DNA from: Paracoccaceae bacterium
Lineage (GTDB): Bacteria; Pseudomonadota; Alphaproteobacteria; Rhodobacterales; Rhodobacteraceae
NCBI GenBank assembly: GCA_902512685.1
Contig: CABXKH010000017.1
Span: 1 to 39,155, forward strand
Direction of reading: 5' to 3'
Length of the DNA stretch: 39,155 bases
The notes below the pieces were generated by a model. It saw nothing but the letters and a program-made list of their open reading frames with translations, ran no database searches and was not told the origin of the DNA. The number at the start of each line of letters is the position of its first letter. Position 1 is the stretch's first letter. A program made the position numbers and the translations under genes. Shown in pieces: positions 1-7,650 of this stretch.

Positions 1-48
1 ACTTGTATGAAATGCAACACCTGTGGGGCGACCTCAGGTTGTAGTTAA
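1..48 (+). CDS. nrdJ: Vitamin B12-dependent ribonucleotide reductase, C-terminal 15 residues (partial)
   Basis: The window opens inside a reading frame that ends with TCMKCNTCGATSGCS and a TAA stop. This Cys-rich tail matches the end of class II (adenosylcobalamin-dependent) ribonucleotide reductases of alphaproteobacteria. There the paired C-terminal cysteines shuttle electrons to the active-site disulfide during reduction of ribonucleotides to deoxyribonucleotides. Four cysteines are visible in 15 residues. Everything upstream lies outside the window, so the catalytic domain cannot be checked. A strong terminator follows at 160-184. The assignment rests on the tail motif alone. Confidence 0.75.
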   Translation, partial: TCMKCNTCGATSGCS

Positions 49-69
49 AAAAACAAAGAGACACGGGGA

Positions 70-145
70 GGGTGCGCTCACCCCTGACGACGTTCAAGCC
101 GCAGGCATAAACATAAATCGAGCGGTATAATGATGAGCTTGAACG
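70..145 (+). ncRNA. Candidate structured RNA in the nrdJ 3' untranslated region
   Basis: Between the nrdJ stop and its terminator lie two perfect inverted repeats. The first is a 5-bp stem with a 4-nt loop (GGGTG 70-74, CACCC 79-83). The second is a 9-bp stem (CGTTCAAGC 91-99, GCTTGAACG 137-145) enclosing about 37 nt. With the terminator hairpin this makes a three-element structured 3' end of about 130 nt. It could be a 3'-UTR-derived small RNA or an mRNA-stabilising element. No known RNA family was recognised. Confidence 0.4.
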
Positions 146-159
146 GCGAGACTACCAAA

Positions 160-184
160 GGGGGGCTATGCCCCCCATTTTTTT
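160..184 (+). terminator. Rho-independent terminator of nrdJ
   Basis: GGGGGGC (160-166) and GCCCCCC (170-176) form a perfect 7-bp stem with a TAT loop, followed by a run of T. It sits just before the convergent Lrp gene's stop codon and closes the nrdJ transcript. Confidence 0.9.
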
Positions 185-187
185 GTT

Positions 188-652
188 TTATGCTATAGAA
201 ATAGGGATTTCCGTGGTTTCTTTAAGGCTTTCCATCACGAAACTTGCGGATACATCACTCATTTGCACTTTTTTAGTTAAACGCTGATACAGGGCGTCAT
301 ACTCTGCCATATTGGCCACCCTAGCCATGATAAGATAGTCCAGATCACCGGTCATCCGATGCACAGATTGTATCTGGGGTAACGATTGAACAGTTTGTGC
401 CAGCCGCTTTCGCCAATCTGCATTATGCTGGCTGGTTCTGATTTGTATAAAAACCTGCAGATCAAGCCCAAGTTTATGAGCGTCGACAATGGCCACTTTA
501 CTTTTAATGAAGCCATGTTCCTCAAGCGCCTTAACACGGCGCCACACAGCGTTTCTAGACAGTCCGACCTGTTCACCAAGAACCTCGATAGACAAGCTGC
601 AATCCTTTTGAAGACACTGCAATATCTTTCTATCAAACGTATTTATTTCCAC
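188..652 (-). CDS. Lrp/AsnC family transcriptional regulator
   Basis: A 154-residue protein of the usual Lrp/AsnC length. Residues 4-57 form the winged helix-turn-helix, with recognition helix around SRNAVWRRVKALEEHGFI (32-49). Residues 65-142 form the RAM ligand-binding domain, with the characteristic GDLDYL (102-107). Such proteins assemble as octamers, bind amino acids and control amino-acid metabolism genes and often their own promoter. The start is GTG; the frame has a stop a few codons upstream, and AAGG sits about 8 nt before the GTG. It is divergent from the DUF6356 gene, and a near-perfect 25-bp palindrome (698-722) lies between them. The target amino acid cannot be told from sequence. 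Confidence 0.93.
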   Translation of the reverse strand: MEINTFDRKILQCLQKDCSLSIEVLGEQVGLSRNAVWRRVKALEEHGFIKSKVAIVDAHKLGLDLQVFIQIRTSQHNADWRKRLAQTVQSLPQIQSVHRMTGDLDYLIMARVANMAEYDALYQRLTKKVQMSDVSASFVMESLKETTEIPISIA

Positions 653-697
653 ATTAAGGCCTTATATTTGAGATTTTTTCCCATACAATCGTAAATT

Positions 698-722
698 TAG
701 ATAATTTTTGGGAAATAATCTA
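698..722. promoter_or_regulatory. 25-bp near-perfect palindrome, likely Lrp-type operator
   Basis: TAGATAATTT (698-707) and AAATAATCTA (713-722) are inverted copies differing at one position, separated by 5 nt. The AT-rich dyad lies in the divergent promoter region of the Lrp gene and the DUF6356 gene. That is where an autoregulating Lrp/AsnC protein would bind. A second, wider inverted pair, ATCGTA near 689 and TACGAT near 745, flanks it. Confidence 0.5.
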
Positions 723-767
723 CATGAAAAAATTTTATAAAAATACGATCATTACAAGGAGATAAAT

Positions 768-974
768 ATGTACAAAAAACTGTTCATTGATCATCCCAAG
801 AGCATAGAGGAAACATATTTTGAACATGCTAGATTTGCTTTGAAATTTTCATCGCTGCTGTTTCTAGCCGCTCTTGCAGCTTTCATACACGCTCTTGTTC
901 CTGCTTTTTTTGAAAAAACAGCCAGTACAATCGTGGCAAATCTGTTTGATAAAACACGCAACCGAGGACGATGA
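768..974 (+). CDS. DUF6356 family small membrane-associated protein
   Basis: A 68-residue protein with the pattern of the DUF6356 family: an N-terminal FIDHPKSIEETYFEHARFA-like block (residues 6-24), then one hydrophobic segment (about 25-50, LLFLAALAAFIHALVPAFF) and a short basic tail. The family is widespread in Alphaproteobacteria and has no established function. A good ribosome site (AAGGAG) lies 8 nt upstream of the ATG. Its TGA is directly followed by the ATG of the glutamine amidotransferase, so the two are probably co-transcribed. Family assignment is from memory of the conserved block. Confidence 0.8.
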   Translation: MYKKLFIDHPKSIEETYFEHARFALKFSSLLFLAALAAFIHALVPAFFEKTASTIVANLFDKTRNRGR

Positions 975-1735
975 ATGTGTCGCTGGGCAGGTTATATAGG
1001 ATCACCGATCCATTTATCTGATATCCTAAGCGCACCGGAACATTCTTTGATTGAACAAAGTAGGGCGCCAGATGAAGGTAAAGCCCGCTTAAACGGTGAT
1101 GGTTTTGGCATTGCTTGGTATGATAAACGTGCCGAACCGGGACTTTACAAAGACGTACATCCAGCATGGTCGGATGTGAACCTCAGATCTTTTGCAAATC
1201 AAGTTCAATCCCATCTCTTTCTTGCTCATGTGCGTGCGTCCACAGGAACCGCAATTAGTCGCAATAACAGTCATCCCTTTGTGGTGGATAATTGGAGCTT
1301 TATGCACAATGGATTAGTAGGTGGGTTTGAAAAGGTGCGAAAAAAGGCAGATATGCTGATCCCGGATGCGCTGTATAAGCACCGCAAAGGCGCAACCGAT
1401 AGTGAGGCCTTTTTTTTAAATGCTTTGGGGCAGGGGCTGGAATATGATCCCAAAAGGGCCATTGCCGAAACAGTTAAAGTTTTGAACAGCTCTCGCCTAT
1501 TACTCCGCATCTGCGCCTGTCTATTGCCTTTTCAGATGGTAAAAAGCTTTATGCTGTGCGGTATGCTTCTGACCGTTGGGCCCCGTCGATATATTACCGA
1601 AGGTATAAGCAAAACGATAGTTGGGCGATTGTTTCGGAACCATTTGACGAAAATCACAATGGATGGACAAGAATGGAAAGCAATTCGTTTTGTATTTTTG
1701 ACAAAAAAGAAGTTATAATTCAGACGCTTATTTAG
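975..1735 (+). pseudogene. Class II glutamine amidotransferase, frameshifted
   Basis: The first 172 codons read as a class II (Ntn-type) glutamine amidotransferase of the YafJ/EgtC-like group. Cys2 (MCRWAGY) is the nucleophile, followed by NGDGFGIAWY (41-50), HVRASTG (about 80), NSHPF and HNGLVGG. After codon 172 (1488-1490) the frame turns into unrelated sequence ending at 1718. The expected family C-terminus continues in the frame that re-reads base 1490: SPITPHLRL, FSDGKKLYAVRYASDRWAPS, WAIVSEPFDE and SFCIFD, ending at TAG 1733-1735. One missing base near 1485-1492 would restore a product of about 253 residues. No slippery heptamer is seen, so this is either a sequencing or assembly error or a recent inactivation. 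The amidotransferase acceptor is unknown. Confidence 0.85.
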
Positions 1736-1768
1736 CGCGAATTGAAACATCCGCGCTAAATTGCTTTT
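1731..1768 (+). terminator. Rho-independent terminator after the glutamine amidotransferase
   Basis: TTTAGCGCG (1731-1739) and CGCGCTAAA (1752-1760) form a perfect 9-bp stem with a 12-nt loop, followed by TTGCTTTTAT. The stop codon of the repaired amidotransferase frame (1733-1735) lies inside the left arm. That supports this frame as the original one. It separates the gene from convergent icd. Confidence 0.7.
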
Positions 1769-1772
1769 ATAT

Positions 1773-2987
1773 TCAGCCCACCAAGGCGGCGTTTAGGTTT
1801 TCATCAACTTTTTCAAGAAAGCCTATAGTGCTTAACCATTTTTGATCAGGGCCTACCAATAGAGCGAGATCTTTGGTCATATCTCCGCTTTCCACAGTTT
1901 TGACGATCACCTCCTCTAGGGTGGTTGCAAATTTTAAAAGTGGTGCATTGTCATCAAGTTTTGCCCGGTGCTTTAGTCCGCCGGTCCAAGCAAAGATCGA
2001 GGCAATTGAATTGGTTGAGGTTGCCTCACCCTTCTGGTGCTGCCGGTAGTGCCGCGTCACTGTTCCATGAGCTGCTTCTGCTTCTACAATTTTTCCATCC
2101 GGCGTCATTAGCTGGGATGTCATCAATCCCAAAGAGCCAAATCCTTGGGCAACCGTATCCGACTGCACATCACCATCATAGTTTTTACAAGCCCAAACAA
2201 AGCCACCGTTCCATTTCATCGCGCAGGCAACCATGTCATCTATCAAGCGATGCTCGTACTGAATACCCTTGGCTTTAAACTTATCTTCAAACTCTTCCTC
2301 ATAAACCTTTTGGAAAAGTTCCATAAATCGCCCATCATATTGTTTCATAATGGTATTTTTAGTCGATAGGTATACAGGCCAACCAAGGTTTAAACCGTAG
2401 TTCATTGAAGCGCGGGCAAAGTCGATGATCGAATTGTCCAGATTGTACATTGACATGAAAACGCCCGATGACGGCGCCTTAAACACCTCATGTTCGACCA
2501 CCTCGCCATCCTCTCCGACAAACTTCATCGACAAAGTACCGGGGCCGGGAAATTTCATATCAGTGGCGCGATATTGATCACCATAGGCATGCCGGCCAAT
2601 AACGATCGGCTGGGTCCAACCAGGTACAAGGCGCGGGACATTTGAACAGATGATTGGCTGACGAAAAACCACGCCTCCCAAAATGTTACGAATGGTTCCA
2701 TTGGGCGAGCGCCACATTTTTTTGAGGCCAAACTCTTCTACTCTTGCTTCATCGGGCGTAATGGTTGCGCATTTCACACCCACGCCGACTTCTTTTATTT
2801 TTTCAGCTGAATCAATCGTGATTTGATCATTTGTGCGGTCACGTTCCTCTATGCCCAAATCATAATACAGCAAATCTACATCAAGATACGGCAGAATAAG
2901 TTTTTTCTTGATAAAATCCCAAATAATTCTGGTCATTTCATCACCGTCAAGTTCGACGATTGGATTATCGACTTTTATCCTGCTCAT
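1773..2987 (-). CDS. icd: NADP-dependent isocitrate dehydrogenase
   Basis: A 404-residue enzyme of the homodimeric, eukaryote-like IDH family ([20 protein letters not shown] start). It oxidises isocitrate to 2-oxoglutarate and CO2 with NADP in the TCA cycle, in the cytoplasm. Visible family blocks include the substrate loop SPNGTIRN (95-102), the metal-binding region DDMVA (about 250), and [17 protein letters not shown] (about 305), the NADP-binding part. Length matches the family and the start ATG is unambiguous. It is a single gene, with about 145 bp to the next upstream gene, where a TATGCAA direct repeat sits (3047-3066). Confidence 0.97.
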   Translation of the reverse strand: MSRIKVDNPIVELDGDEMTRIIWDFIKKKLILPYLDVDLLYYDLGIEERDRTNDQITIDSAEKIKEVGVGVKCATITPDEARVEEFGLKKMWRSPNGTIRNILGGVVFRQPIICSNVPRLVPGWTQPIVIGRHAYGDQYRATDMKFPGPGTLSMKFVGEDGEVVEHEVFKAPSSGVFMSMYNLDNSIIDFARASMNYGLNLGWPVYLSTKNTIMKQYDGRFMELFQKVYEEEFEDKFKAKGIQYEHRLIDDMVACAMKWNGGFVWACKNYDGDVQSDTVAQGFGSLGLMTSQLMTPDGKIVEAEAAHGTVTRHYRQHQKGEATSTNSIASIFAWTGGLKHRAKLDDNAPLLKFATTLEEVIVKTVESGDMTKDLALLVGPDQKWLSTIGFLEKVDENLNAALVG

Positions 2988-3046
2988 AGCGGCCTATCCT
3001 CAAATAGCGTTTATATTCTTCGCGTCTCTTAGCGCATTTTCAGAGT

Positions 3047-3066
3047 TATGCAACCCTAGTATGCAA
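3047..3066. repeat. TATGCAA direct repeat in the icd upstream region
   Basis: TATGCAA occurs at 3047-3053 and again at 3060-3066, a 13-bp offset, 60-80 bp upstream of the icd ATG on the minus strand. It could be a half-turn-offset operator, but there is no known regulator to match it to. Confidence 0.3.
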
Positions 3067-3132
3067 TGGTATACTTTTGGGTTTGCTGTATCAAAAATGA
3101 AACCTATGGATCAGCCGGCCCTGAAAGTTCAT

Positions 3133-3798
3133 TTAACCAAATTGGTCAACGTCCGTATTTTCTTCTTCAAGCTGGTTTCGAATATCTTCAATAACCGAAT
3201 GCCAAAGTTCAACAGATTGCGCTCCGCTCACCACGTGCTGTCCAGCAACAATAAAGGTTGGCACCGCACGAACACCCATTTCTCTGGCTGCTGTGTCTCT
3301 TTCTTTTATTTCCAGAAGATCTTGGCCCGAGCCCAACAATCTACTAATCACATCTGCATCCATCCCGGTTTCAGCAGCAATACCAGCCAATATATTGGTG
3401 TTGCCGATATCTTTTCCATGACAAAAATAGGCTTCAAACAGCGCTTGGACCATCCTATCCTGACAGCCTTCCAATTTAGACCAGTGAATTAAACACTGCG
3501 CCCTAAGCGTATTGGGAGTTTTTACAATAGCTTCAAAATTAATGTTCAAACCTGCGGATTTAGCATGCTCGACGACAGGTAAATACGCTTGAATTGCGCC
3601 CTCTTTACCGCCAAATTTAGCTTCAAGATATTCGCGGCGATCCATTCCACCCTCGGGCATATCAGGATTGAGTTGAAAGGGATGCCATTCAATAGAAAAC
3701 AAGTCTTTATCAACGCCTTTGAGCGCCGTAAAAAGATTGTGCTTTCCTATAAAACACCACGGGCAAATGGGATCAGAAAAGATATCAAGCCTGATCAT
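3133..3798 (-). CDS. DsbA-family (FrnE-like) oxidoreductase
   Basis: A 221-residue thioredoxin-fold protein of the FrnE/2-hydroxychromene-2-carboxylate isomerase-like DsbA group. The CPWC active-site motif is at residues 12-15 (FSDPICPWCFIGKH), followed by the alpha-helical insertion and the cis-Pro segment GVRAVPTFIV (near 176-185). No signal peptide is visible, so it is likely cytoplasmic, as usual for FrnE. The substrate is unknown. Its start overlaps the end of the upstream acyl-CoA synthetase by 14 bp, so the two are translationally coupled and may act on the same thiol or CoA chemistry. The pairing is inference only. Confidence 0.88.
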   Translation of the reverse strand: MIRLDIFSDPICPWCFIGKHNLFTALKGVDKDLFSIEWHPFQLNPDMPEGGMDRREYLEAKFGGKEGAIQAYLPVVEHAKSAGLNINFEAIVKTPNTLRAQCLIHWSKLEGCQDRMVQALFEAYFCHGKDIGNTNILAGIAAETGMDADVISRLLGSGQDLLEIKERDTAAREMGVRAVPTFIVAGQHVVSGAQSVELWHSVIEDIRNQLEEENTDVDQFG

Positions 3799-5326
3799 GA
3801 GAGGGTCCTAGCTTTTGTTTTAGGGCAGGGCGGAGAAGTTTGCCGTTCGGTCCATAAGGTAAACTTTCACATTGGAAATAGGCTCTTGGCTGCTTGTATC
3901 GTGCAAGTCGGGTCGATGCAAATGTCTTTAAGTCATCCTCACTTAGACCAGACTTTGCCGTAAAAAATGCAGCAATAATAGTTACATCTTTTGTGATCTC
4001 AATCTCGCTAACAGCAACAGTTAAAATATCACTGTGAGATAGAAGCGCAGCTTCAACCTCGATCGGGGATACCCGGAAACCTCCTGCATTTATCATATCG
4101 TCGCTTCGGCCCAAATATGTTATGGTTCCGTCTGCTTCCATCTTACCCATATCGCCGGTTAAAAACCAATTTTCCCTATATGTATCTTCGGTGGATTTTG
4201 TAGAGTTTAGATATCCGAGCATCAAGCCGCAATCACTAGTGTCAAGAGCAATTATTCCTGCGATGCCAAGCGCAACCGGCTGGTCATCACCTTCCTTTGG
4301 CAAAATTGCCACACGGCGTCCAGTTTGGGGTTTTCCAATTGAATTTTTGCCGCAATTTAATCTTGGATTATTCGAAATAAAGGTTGAACATTCCGTCATT
4401 CCAAAAGCTTCATATATTTTTGTTCCTGTTGCTTTTGTCCATTCTTCACTAACTGATGGGGGCAGTTTTTCGCCGGCACACAATCCATGCCTCAGATGGG
4501 GAGCATTCAAATTCGTTATATTTTTCAATATTTTACGATAAATTCCTGGTGCTGCTGCAAATAGCGAAACTCTATATTTCTCAAGCAGAGCAGGTATGGT
4601 TTCAAAGTTTGAGGATGTATCTAGAGCAAGGGCCGTAGCTCCTATTGCCCAAGGGTCCAGAAGCCCTGTTCCCAAGGTAAACGTCCAATTGAATGCCCCT
4701 GCATGTAGCAGTCTATCGCTTGAGCTTATCTCATACCAATCCCGCACCATCATTTGCCGCGCCCAAATGGCCCTGTGGGCATGCATCACCGCATGTGGAT
4801 GCGCGGATGTTCCGGAAGTAAATACAATATATGCTAAGCGGTTTGGATCACCATAAACAAACTCTGCCAATGGTCCATTTTGCATTTCTTTCAGTTCTAG
4901 TGGCGAAAATTGAACCGTGCTTGTCTGGGCTGAAGATTGAGTTTCAAGAGAGGTTAAAATTGCCTTTGGTTGGATAGCTAATATAATGGACTGGACTTCA
5001 CATTCTGTAAGTTGTGATGAGGTTGGCACCGGCACCAAATCAACAGCGATCGCCGCAAGATATGCAATTGGAAAATCAACAGTGTTCCCAAGGCGCAGCA
5101 AAATTCGATCGCCAGAGTTTAGCCCCTTTTTCAAAAATCCAAATGCAGTTGATAAAACCGCATTTCTTAGATCGCGATATGACCAAGTCTCTGTCACATT
5201 TTTGGCATTAGCCATTATTAGCGCAGGTTTATTCGGGGTTATTTCTGCAAAAGACAATGCATGTGCCGCCAGATTAAAAGGGGTTGGGCAGCGTGGGTGA
5301 TCACCATTCCCATAAACTGATAGCAT
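3785..5326 (-). CDS. AMP-dependent acyl-CoA synthetase (benzoate-CoA-ligase-like)
   Basis: A 513-residue adenylate-forming (ANL) enzyme that would activate a carboxylic acid with ATP and load it on CoA. The phosphate loop reads FTSGTSAHPHAV (169-180), where the usual Lys before the end is His. The A5 motif is YEAFGMTEC, the A7 region is FLTGDMGKMEADG with YLGRSDDMI, the hinge is GGFRVSPIEVE, and the catalytic C-terminal Lys is in NGKLLR (494-499). AHRAIWA after the phosphate loop resembles benzoate/aryl-CoA ligase-like members. AAGGA lies 7 nt before the ATG. It is divergent from the XRE-cupin regulator, a likely controller. The acid substrate is not identifiable. Confidence 0.88.
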   Translation of the reverse strand: MLSVYGNGDHPRCPTPFNLAAHALSFAEITPNKPALIMANAKNVTETWSYRDLRNAVLSTAFGFLKKGLNSGDRILLRLGNTVDFPIAYLAAIAVDLVPVPTSSQLTECEVQSIILAIQPKAILTSLETQSSAQTSTVQFSPLELKEMQNGPLAEFVYGDPNRLAYIVFTSGTSAHPHAVMHAHRAIWARQMMVRDWYEISSSDRLLHAGAFNWTFTLGTGLLDPWAIGATALALDTSSNFETIPALLEKYRVSLFAAAPGIYRKILKNITNLNAPHLRHGLCAGEKLPPSVSEEWTKATGTKIYEAFGMTECSTFISNNPRLNCGKNSIGKPQTGRRVAILPKEGDDQPVALGIAGIIALDTSDCGLMLGYLNSTKSTEDTYRENWFLTGDMGKMEADGTITYLGRSDDMINAGGFRVSPIEVEAALLSHSDILTVAVSEIEITKDVTIIAAFFTAKSGLSEDDLKTFASTRLARYKQPRAYFQCESLPYGPNGKLLRPALKQKLGPSHDQA

Positions 5327-5372
5327 TTTGATGTCCTTGAACAGTATGACTTAAGTTGCAAGCAGGATTGTC

Positions 5373-5386
5373 TAGGCATATACCTA
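5373..5386. promoter_or_regulatory. Dyad between the acyl-CoA synthetase and XRE-cupin genes, candidate operator
   Basis: TAGG (5373-5376) and CCTA (5383-5386) flank CATATA, giving a 14-bp near-palindrome immediately before the regulator's ATG. A further 8-bp perfect palindrome, ACTTAAGT, is at 5349-5356. Both lie in the 64-bp divergent intergenic region, where an autoregulating XRE protein would bind. Confidence 0.4.
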
Positions 5387-5390
5387 ACTT

Positions 5391-6014
5391 ATGCTGTCTA
5401 AAGATCCAAAATCTTTAATTAAAATTGCCCGCGAAGGCGGATTGCAAGAAAACGCCGAACCGCTGAACCTAGGCACCCGTGTTCGAAGCTTGCGAAAAGC
5501 ACGAAACTGGACGCTAGAGCAGGCCGCTCGACAAGCCGGGCTTGCCAGGTCGACATTGTCTAAAATCGAAAACGGACAAATGTCACCGACATATGACGCT
5601 TTGAAAAAGCTTGCGGTAGGACTTGAAATTTCTATTCCCCAATTATTTACACCGCCAAGCAAGAATGAAATCAGCGGCAGGTTGACTGTCACAAAAGCAG
5701 GGCAGGGGACTGCACATGCAACGACAACGTACGAGCATGATTTACTTAGCGAAGGGCTAACCAAGAAAAAGATGCTTCCCTATCAGGCCCGGATACGTGC
5801 ACGCCGGGTTGAAGAGTTTGGGGAATGGGTTCGCCATGACGGAGAAGAGTTTCTATATGTCTTAACCGGGATCATTACTTTATATACAGAATTTTATGAA
5901 CCCATTGAGATGCGCCGCGGAGATAGTGCCTATTATGATGCCAGTATGGGTCATAATGTTGTCTCAATCAGTGAAGACGATGCTACTATTCTTTGGGTAA
6001 CTTCTCTTGTGTAG
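5391..6014 (+). CDS. XRE-family transcriptional regulator with cupin sensor domain
   Basis: A 207-residue regulator with a lambda-repressor-type helix-turn-helix at residues 28-83 (LGTRVRSLRKARNWTLEQAA, then STLSKIENGQMSPTYDAL) and a cupin domain at 128-205 (GEEFLYVLTG, MRRGDSAYYDASMGHNV). Proteins of this XRE-cupin class bind a small metabolite in the cupin barrel and control an adjacent catabolic gene. Here the adjacent gene is the divergent acyl-CoA synthetase. No Shine-Dalgarno sequence precedes the ATG at 5391, so translation may be leaderless. No better start exists before the HTH. Confidence 0.92.
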   Translation: MLSKDPKSLIKIAREGGLQENAEPLNLGTRVRSLRKARNWTLEQAARQAGLARSTLSKIENGQMSPTYDALKKLAVGLEISIPQLFTPPSKNEISGRLTVTKAGQGTAHATTTYEHDLLSEGLTKKKMLPYQARIRARRVEEFGEWVRHDGEEFLYVLTGIITLYTEFYEPIEMRRGDSAYYDASMGHNVVSISEDDATILWVTSLV

Positions 6015-6643
6015 CCAGTAAACTGTAGTTTTTTTATTTCCATATACTTGATAGTTTTAAAAAAGTAACAGTGCTCTATTCACAAGCAACCGCCGAGCAG
6101 TTCATCTAGCGCCCGGATCAATACAGGTCAAACCCAGCTTTTTGAAAACGCCCCCAGATATTGCCAAAGAACAGCAACACTATAAAACCTGTCAAATTCT
6201 CTATATTTTTTCATCAAAGGCGATTCGCAAAAATATCAAAAATATGAGTAAGAACTGCATAGTTCGAGCTAAACCGTAAAATCTTTTATTATACCTTTTT
6301 CTGAAATAACAAGCGAATATTGAGATGCATCCAAAGATGTTCCCGTTTCAAAAATGCAAATGACACCCAAAAACTCCACTGTTTTTTGCAGCCCTTTGTA
6401 GAAGGACAGTAATCTTAGCACAATCTAAATAAAGCACAAAATGCTGTGGGTTAATATGCTATCGCGCAATACTCATTGTATTACAAACTATTGATTGCGA
6501 TTAAGGAAAGCCGGTTCGGATTCAGGTTTATGAACACTTTTAATGCTAAGAAATAGGTGTCGGCAGAAAACACTTAAAACAAAACCCTTCTGGACAGTTC
6601 CTCATCTCAATGACCGGCATAGATAAAAAAATCAACTTTTGAC
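6015..6643. other. Gene-free intergenic stretch, left part
   Basis: About 630 bp without a convincing gene on either strand. A short CAGT/ACTG stem (6016-6025) followed by TTTTTTT (6029-6035) may be a weak terminator for the XRE-cupin gene. Only very short open frames occur, none with a ribosome site. The right part of the same gap holds the candidate small RNA. Confidence 0.6.
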
Positions 6644-6672
6644 TTGGAGAGTGATGATTAAAGCTGTATAAA
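6644..6672 (+). promoter_or_regulatory. Candidate promoter of the small RNA
   Basis: TTGGAG (6644-6649), a 17-bp spacer and TATAAA (6667-6672) form a sigma70-like promoter pointing into the hairpin region. A better -35 match, TTGACT (6639-6644), lies 22 bp from the same -10, which is too far. Confidence 0.4.
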
Positions 6673-6677
6673 TATCG

Positions 6678-6754
6678 CACTGCTCGATAGGTTTCTTGCC
6701 TGTATGAAACCTGCCTCAATGACTTAGCGCCTGCTTTATGCAGGCGTTTTTTTT
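6678..6754 (+). ncRNA. Candidate small regulatory RNA with its own terminator
   Basis: Downstream of the candidate promoter lies a 7-bp hairpin (AGGTTTC 6689-6695, GAAACCT 6706-6712) with a 10-nt loop TTGCCTGTAT. After a 15-nt linker comes a perfect 7-bp terminator (CGCCTGC 6728-6734, GCAGGCG 6740-6746) with eight T. The unit of about 77 nt stands alone between two convergent genes and 660 bp past the nearest upstream stop. It is therefore unlikely to be just the XRE gene's terminator. GCCTG in the first loop could also pair with CAGGC of the terminator arm. No known family was recognised. Confidence 0.55.
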
Positions 6755-6862
6755 GCCCATGACATCCGGAAACAAATTCACACGGTTTTGCAACACAGAA
6801 TTTTCAGCAGAAATTCACAGGATAATATCAAAAGATTGAAGTCTTTTAAAACCACCAAAAAG

Positions 6863-7570
6863 TTATTTCTTTTTCGATGAAACCAATTTGGTTTCTGGAT
6901 AGACGAGACCCGCTGATATCACAAGTTTGGCGGCATCTTCGATACTCATATCCAACTGAATGACATCTTCTTCTGGAAAAAACAGTAAAAAACCGGATGT
7001 CGGATTTGGGGTTGTTGGCACAAAAACGGACAGCAACTGGCCCTCTGATACAGCCTTTGATTTTACTTCCCCCTTGGCGACCGTTGAAATAAACCCAACA
7101 GCCCAAATCCCTTTACGAGGATATTGCACAAGGCATGCTTTCTCAAAAGAGCGATCTGACTGGGCAAAAACAGTTTCAGCAATCTGCTTAACACCAGAGT
7201 ATATTGACCGCACTACTGGCATGCGATGGACCAAAGTTTCTGCGTTTCTAATAAAAAAGCGACCAATGAAACCTTTGGCGATCCACCCCACAAAGGTCGT
7301 AAAAACCAAAAAGAATATCACACCCAGACCGCGGATATTCATCTGGCTCTCTTCGCCAAATATTTGCTTTATTATAGTTTCAGGCTGATAAGAGTTGGGG
7401 ACAAAAGGCAACACAAACCCATCTACCCAACCGATTACCGTCCAAATAAGCCATACGGTCAGACCAACTGGGGCAATAACAACTATGCCTGTTAGGAAAC
7501 TGTTACGAAGCCCTGAAAACAAAGGCTTTCTAGGCACAGGAGGTGGTGTGGCTTGAAACGGTTTATTCAT
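6863..7570 (-). CDS. DUF502 family membrane protein
   Basis: A 235-residue protein of the DUF502 family. It has a proline-rich cytoplasmic N-terminus (residues 7-18) and two membrane segments (about 24-48, FLTGIVVIAPVGLTVWLIW, and about 79-100, GLGVIFFLVFTTFVGWIA). The conserved block PVVRSIYSGVKQIAETVF (about 130-147) and the FVPTTPNPTSGFLLFFPEEDV segment near residue 187 follow. The family is common in bacteria and plants and its function is not established. The gene lies 80 bp downstream of psuG on the same strand and may have its own promoter. GAAGGG precedes the ATG. Confidence 0.9.
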   Translation of the reverse strand: MNKPFQATPPPVPRKPLFSGLRNSFLTGIVVIAPVGLTVWLIWTVIGWVDGFVLPFVPNSYQPETIIKQIFGEESQMNIRGLGVIFFLVFTTFVGWIAKGFIGRFFIRNAETLVHRMPVVRSIYSGVKQIAETVFAQSDRSFEKACLVQYPRKGIWAVGFISTVAKGEVKSKAVSEGQLLSVFVPTTPNPTSGFLLFFPEEDVIQLDMSIEDAAKLVISAGLVYPETKLVSSKKK

Positions 7571-7650
7571 GATACCCTTCTCTTAGCCAACATCTCTAAG
7601 CTTATAATGTCGAATACACAATGATTGCGTGAACAGAAATAAAATTATGG

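Noticed and set aside
55-130. Peptide-like reading of the nrdJ 3' region (short frame ending TAA near 130)
   Set aside because: No start codon with a ribosome site, and the region is better explained by inverted repeats.
131-152. TGATGAG...GAGAC resembling a hammerhead ribozyme core
   Set aside because: The conserved CTGATGAG and GAAA elements are not both present and no matching stems II and III are seen.
6118-6210. Minus-strand open frame of about 30 codons ending GRFQKAGFDLY
   Set aside because: No start codon or ribosome site and too short to judge; it may be a remnant.
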